Below, piece after piece: positions 6,671 through 6,834 of a stretch of DNA of 6,834 nucleotides. The DNA is from Bacteroidales bacterium UBA1077 (GTDB lineage Bacteria; Bacteroidota; Bacteroidia; Bacteroidales; UBA932), in contig DCCQ01000070.1 of NCBI GenBank assembly GCA_002314195.1, positions 1-6,834 of the forward strand, written 5' to 3'. Position 1 is the first letter of the stretch. Each line of letters opens with the position of its first letter. The notes under the pieces were generated by a model. The model searched no databases, was not told where the DNA came from, and worked only from the letters and a program-made list of their open reading frames with translations. The translations under genes were made by a program, and so were the position numbers.

Positions 6671-6699
6671 CAAAGATACAAAAAGGTCCTGATTACAAC
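6671..6699 (-). promoter_or_regulatory. Bacteroidetes-type promoter of the cupin gene
   Basis: The minus strand carries TATCTTTG (6678-6671), a perfect match to the Bacteroidetes -7 consensus TAnnTTTG. A GTTG (6699-6696) lies 17 nt upstream as an imperfect -33 element with a slightly short spacer. Transcription would begin roughly at 6662-6665, leaving a leader of about 25 nt that contains the Shine-Dalgarno site. Confidence 0.65.
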
Positions 6700-6723
6700 G
6701 TAAGTCCCACACCTAAAGACATC

Positions 6724-6740
6724 TTATTAACAAATTATTA
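6724..6740. repeat. TTATTA direct repeat with 11 bp period
   Basis: Two TTATTA copies (6724-6729 and 6735-6740) are separated by ACAAA, giving a period of 11 bp, close to one helical turn. They lie between the cupin promoter and the possible divergent gene start, where an operator would be expected. The region is AT-rich, so chance is a real explanation. Confidence 0.25.
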
Positions 6741-6798
6741 GTGATGCGATAAATCGGTATCTATCATTTGTAATTCATTATATTTTAACACTTTATAT

Positions 6799-6834
6799 AT
6801 GCTTAGGCTTGTTCACGATTTGAATCGCTATCCG
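6799..6834 (+). CDS. possible 5' end of a divergent gene (partial)
   Basis: An ATG at 6799 opens a frame of 12 codons (MLRLVHDLNRYP) that runs off the window edge. It follows an AT-rich stretch like the leaders of other genes here, and GC content rises just after the ATG, as at a real gene start. No Shine-Dalgarno sequence or clear promoter is visible. If real, it is divergent from the cupin gene across about 160 bp. Too little is present to assign a family. Confidence 0.4.
   Translation, partial: MLRLVHDLNRYP

Overview
The window looks like chromosomal DNA of an anaerobic Bacteroidales-type bacterium with a fairly GC-rich coding composition. The reasons are the AT-rich leaders before most genes, a near-perfect Bacteroidetes -7 box (TATCTTTG) before the cupin gene, almost no Shine-Dalgarno sequences apart from that gene, and the gene families present. 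Genus cannot be decided from the sequence alone.

Layout. A plus-strand TolC/CusC-type outer-membrane efflux gene occupies the left end (31-1227). It converges, across only 27 bp, on a minus-strand block that fills most of the window. Reading the minus strand from right to left: a WbuC-family cupin (6638-6204); a 100 bp gap with a possible weak promoter; then four tightly packed genes: iorA (6103-4478), iorB (4472-3882, 5 bp after iorA), a PLP aminotransferase (3885-2569, ATGA overlap with iorB) and a CoA-transferase of the acetyl-CoA hydrolase/transferase family (2547-1255, 21 bp after the aminotransferase). At the far right edge the first 12 codons of a possible divergent plus-strand gene are visible.

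How the genes fit together. The four-gene block reads as one pathway. The aminotransferase would interconvert aromatic amino acids and arylpyruvates. IorAB would oxidatively decarboxylate arylpyruvate with CoA to an arylacetyl-CoA plus CO2 and reduced ferredoxin. The CoA-transferase could release the free arylacetate while capturing the thioester as acetyl-CoA. That gives phenylacetate, 4-hydroxyphenylacetate or indole-3-acetate with energy conservation. Run backwards, the same enzymes could make aromatic amino acids from arylacetates by reductive carboxylation. The pathway assignment is inference from family and context. The enzyme families themselves are clear from motifs.

Most notable points: a CoA-transferase sits where an aryl-CoA ligase might be expected; IorA lacks the usual C-terminal ferredoxin domain but keeps cysteines that could hold one internal cluster; and a WbuC cupin lies upstream with no polysaccharide genes in view. 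I found no RNA genes, mobile elements, CRISPR arrays or convincing terminators.
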